From: a virus
Reading direction: 5' to 3' (one strand)
IMG/VR virus record: IMGVR_UViG_3300008450_000606
Location: 1 to 20,422 of that record
Length of the DNA: 20,422 nucleotides
Shown here: one piece after another, positions 17,864-20,422 of the stretch
How positions within the stretch are numbered: position 1 is the first letter of the stretch
Layout of the letters: each line of letters starts with the position of its first letter
Position numbers and translations under genes: made by a program
The notes under the pieces: model-generated
Databases searched by the model: none
Told to the model about the DNA's origin: nothing
Seen by the model: only the letters and a program-made list of their open reading frames with translations

Positions 17864-20422
17864 ATGGCATACGATTTTCAACGAGATTTTATAGAACCCC
17901 TTACTAAAGACCTTACTGAAGGAAACTTAGGAGGGGCGGAAGACTTTGCAAACGCAGTTACAAAGTACTACATGAATACAGTGCAAAAGGGACTACCACA
18001 GGGTGTTCCTATAACATTACCAGCTCCAGGTCTTAATCCAACAGCACCACCTCCATTTGTAATTGGCGCTAAAGGAGTTGTTCCAAATGAAGCCAAAAGA
18101 AAAATCTTTTATGAAACCGTAAAGGCTTACTTTTTAGCAAAAGAGCTTTCTCTAGATAAAGGATCAATAAAAGGCTTAAAGGATTCGGTAATCCAAACAA
18201 CCAATAAGCTAAAAGCAAAAAAACAAGAGATCACAGATCTAATCAAGCAAACAAAAGAGCTCACAAAAGAAGTTGCAAATATTCCAATATACATTCTAGA
18301 GGTAGTTGAGGGCGCAAAAGAGGTCATTCAAGAGGAAAAGGATAAGATTAAGGAAATTGGTAATTTGTTTTCCAACCTTAAAGAAGAGCTTAAAGAGCAG
18401 GGCATTGATGAGTCTAGATTTAAGGAAATATTTTCTCAAGAGTTGAGTTTAGTAGATCAGGTTACCAACTTTAAGTTAACCTCCTTTCAAGACTTTACAA
18501 CAATACCAGATAAGATTAACGCAATTAGAGGAACAGTTGATTCAATAAAAAGTAGCGCAGGGGTTGTATCTCCAGAAATAAACAGCCCAGCTGATTTAGA
18601 GCGAGCAAGAGCAGCAAAGCAAAACTATTCAGCATTCGACCAAGCTCCCCAATCAACAAAATTACCAACCAACACTACAGCTAATCTTACTACAGGTGTA
18701 CGATCAATAACCCCTTCAGAAATACTGCAAGGAGATACTCGCATTGCATCTATACTACAATCAATAATAGATAAAGCAGCATCTGTAGAAACATACATAG
18801 AGACGGATGGTGAGGGAAATCAAAAGTATATAATTCGATCATATAGTGCAGATGGTAAGCTGAGTGTTCGATCTGAAGCAATACCAGTTCCAGAAACAGA
18901 CATACCAGAACGCCCGGTAGGATCCTTTACCGGAGATGCGTTAACAGATCAAATAAGAAGAGCAGAATCTTTCCAACAAGATAAGATTAACGCTCTAAAA
19001 TTTTACGCTGCAAATAGGATTAGTGAAGCTGCCACATCCATAGAGCAGCTGTCAGTAATAATAATTGAACCACCTAGATTCATAAACTACATTGAGAGAG
19101 TTGCTCGTAAAAATCCAAAAGCGGATAGGTTGTACCGAGCTATAACAAAGTTAGATGCAGTTGAGCGGCTAATTAAGCCACAAATAAAAAAGCTAGAAAT
19201 CCAGATCGATATTAAGAAAAAGGAAATTAAAAACTACATCGAACCCCGTATTGATGCTTTGAAAAAGAAACTCGAAGACCGAGTAACAGAGTATGTTCAA
19301 AAAAAGAAGGCTGGAGCAAAGCTGCGATTGTACAGTAAAGCTCAGCAGCGCGTAAAGGATTTTAGAAAGCAGCACGAAGAGCAGATGAAGATACGTAAGG
19401 AGGAGGTTCAAATGACCTTAAAAGCAATTCGAAAAGCTAACTCCTTATTCAATAAAGCAAAACAATTGCAACAAAGTGTTGTTTTGGAATTTGAAAATAT
19501 TAAGAGTGAGTTAATTCTTCTCAAAGAAAAAGCTGTGTCTGGAGAATTGCTAGCCAACTACGCTGAGATGGGTAAGGATTTGAAAACAGGATTGGCTAAC
19601 ATGAAGTTAGAACAATTAGCTAATAGCGGATCGTTAGCTAGCATCACACCAACTAACCCAACACAACAGCCTACACTGCGAACACAAAATCCCAACTCTT
19701 TTGTGCAAGGATATGATAGGCAAATTAATAGTGTTGCCGATTTGGAGAGAACGAGAGAGTTACGTAGAAACTCAATTAACAATCAACAATCCGATGTAGC
19801 GACACCAGAACAAGTATACACATACATGAATCAGCTAGGTTTAGGAGACTTTGCAACACCAGTAGTAGGATTGTTGGCAGAAGCTAAGACAGATATAGAT
19901 AGCTTTAAGCGTCTTTTTGAGAGGCGGGTAGATTACTACAAAACTTTCATGGCAACAATCCAAGATCTGGTCGCCGAGACTAAAGATCTACTCTCACTAT
20001 TACAAGAGATTTCAGAATCTAAAGGTCCAATTGGAAAAAAAGTAGCTTGGGCAAAGAGTGGTGTAGCTGGTATAGCTGATAAGGCATCAAATGTGGGAGA
20101 AAAGATTAAGTACAGCAAACTAGGTAGGTATGCTGTTAAGGTAAAGGTGTCTATGCAGGACTTGTTGAATGAACTTATAAAAAAAGTTGATCCACTTATA
20201 AAAAAGGCAATTGTGTGGGCATCGCGTTTGTATAAAAAGGCAAAGACCTACATTGAAGAGAAGGTTCAAAAGTTCCAAAAAGACATTGAAACTTACTTAA
20301 TAAACCTTATACCACTCAAGGGTTATCAAAAGAAAAAGCTAGAAGATGCTGAGAATCGAAAAATGATTATCGAAGCAAAAAAACAACGCATAGAGGAGTT
20401 TAAGAAGACAATACAATACTAT
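17864..20422 (+). CDS. Very long coiled-coil tail/baseplate protein (3' end outside window)
   Basis: An open frame from ATG 17864, two bases after the previous stop, runs without a stop to the window edge: at least 853 residues. The N-terminus is globular (MAYDFQRDFIEPLTKDLTE, PITLPAPGLNPTAPPPFVIG). After that it is mostly long charged helices (KLKAKKQEITDLIKQTKELT, KKLEIQIDIKKKEIKNYI, KQHEEQMKIRKEEVQMTLK) separated by Pro/Thr/Gln-rich linkers. A short sequence recurs: INSPADLERARAAKQN (residues 239-254) and INSVADLERTRELRRN (621-636), 10 of 16 identical, 382 residues apart, pointing to an internal duplication. No catalytic motif. By position a baseplate, tail-fibre-base or tape-measure-like structural protein; I cannot name its T4 counterpart. 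Confidence 0.75.
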   Translation, partial: MAYDFQRDFIEPLTKDLTEGNLGGAEDFANAVTKYYMNTVQKGLPQGVPITLPAPGLNPTAPPPFVIGAKGVVPNEAKRKIFYETVKAYFLAKELSLDKGSIKGLKDSVIQTTNKLKAKKQEITDLIKQTKELTKEVANIPIYILEVVEGAKEVIQEEKDKIKEIGNLFSNLKEELKEQGIDESRFKEIFSQELSLVDQVTNFKLTSFQDFTTIPDKINAIRGTVDSIKSSAGVVSPEINSPADLERARAAKQNYSAFDQAPQSTKLPTNTTANLTTGVRSITPSEILQGDTRIASILQSIIDKAASVETYIETDGEGNQKYIIRSYSADGKLSVRSEAIPVPETDIPERPVGSFTGDALTDQIRRAESFQQDKINALKFYAANRISEAATSIEQLSVIIIEPPRFINYIERVARKNPKADRLYRAITKLDAVERLIKPQIKKLEIQIDIKKKEIKNYIEPRIDALKKKLEDRVTEYVQKKKAGAKLRLYSKAQQRVKDFRKQHEEQMKIRKEEVQMTLKAIRKANSLFNKAKQLQQSVVLEFENIKSELILLKEKAVSGELLANYAEMGKDLKTGLANMKLEQLANSGSLASITPTNPTQQPTLRTQNPNSFVQGYDRQINSVADLERTRELRRNSINNQQSDVATPEQVYTYMNQLGLGDFATPVVGLLAEAKTDIDSFKRLFERRVDYYKTFMATIQDLVAETKDLLSLLQEISESKGPIGKKVAWAKSGVAGIADKASNVGEKIKYSKLGRYAVKVKVSMQDLLNELIKKVDPLIKKAIVWASRLYKKAKTYIEEKVQKFQKDIETYLINLIPLKGYQKKKLEDAENRKMIIEAKKQRIEEFKKTIQYY

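Overview
This window looks like part of the genome of a large tailed, T4-like (contractile-tail) phage. Every gene I can support is on the + strand. Genes are packed end to end, often with ATGA or TAATG overlaps, the DNA is AT-rich, and there are no tRNA, rRNA, IS or CRISPR signals. The T4-like assignment rests on a recognisable late sigma factor (gp55 family) at 11979-12710, a baseplate/tail-needle block at the right end, and an eight-base motif, TATTTATA, found just ahead of six gene groups. That motif is the exact reverse complement of the classic T4 late promoter TATAAATA. Almost no start codon has a Shine-Dalgarno sequence, which is typical of phages of Bacteroidota; I infer such a host, probably aquatic, with moderate confidence.

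Layout. 1-962: small accessory and membrane ORFs of unknown function. 975-2710: a late-promoter/hairpin unit and a three-gene operon closed by a strong terminator. All three proteins begin with a near-identical MIKLxxL(L)xE peptide resembling the T4 capsid-targeting sequence that the prohead protease removes; the first carries an HExxH metalloprotease signature. 2720-4140: a late gene with weak ADP-ribosyltransferase-like features, then a membrane-anchored GAF-like protein. 4142-7358: a probable lysis cassette consisting of a tandem-PAS membrane protein, a holin-like protein, a GH24 endolysin and a peptidoglycan-binding protein with an L,D-transpeptidase-like Cys motif. It ends with a fourth protein bearing the capsid-targeting-like N-terminus, this one Cys-rich. 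7359-9497: a Ser/Thr-rich virion fibre-like protein, a hypoxanthine-phosphoribosyltransferase-like enzyme and small unknowns, closed by a terminator. 9604-12955: a membrane/coiled-coil protein, a zinc-ribbon protein, an HD-domain phosphohydrolase, a membrane protein and gp55. 12959-20422: the baseplate/tail-tip block, with a gp5-like OB protein, a GH108 tail lysozyme, a gp5 C-terminal-like protein, a VanY-type peptidase and a very long coiled-coil protein that runs off the window.

How it fits together. gp55 would direct host RNA polymerase to the TATTTATA promoters, switching on the putative packaged proteins, the sensor/lysis cassette and the tail-tip genes late in infection. The three most interesting points are: (i) a set of candidate packaged and co-injected proteins, including a likely metalloprotease; (ii) PAS and GAF sensory domains on membrane proteins next to the lysis genes, which suggests that lysis timing responds to cell state; and (iii) the T4 gp5 tail needle, one polypeptide in T4, apparently spread over three consecutive genes in the same domain order.
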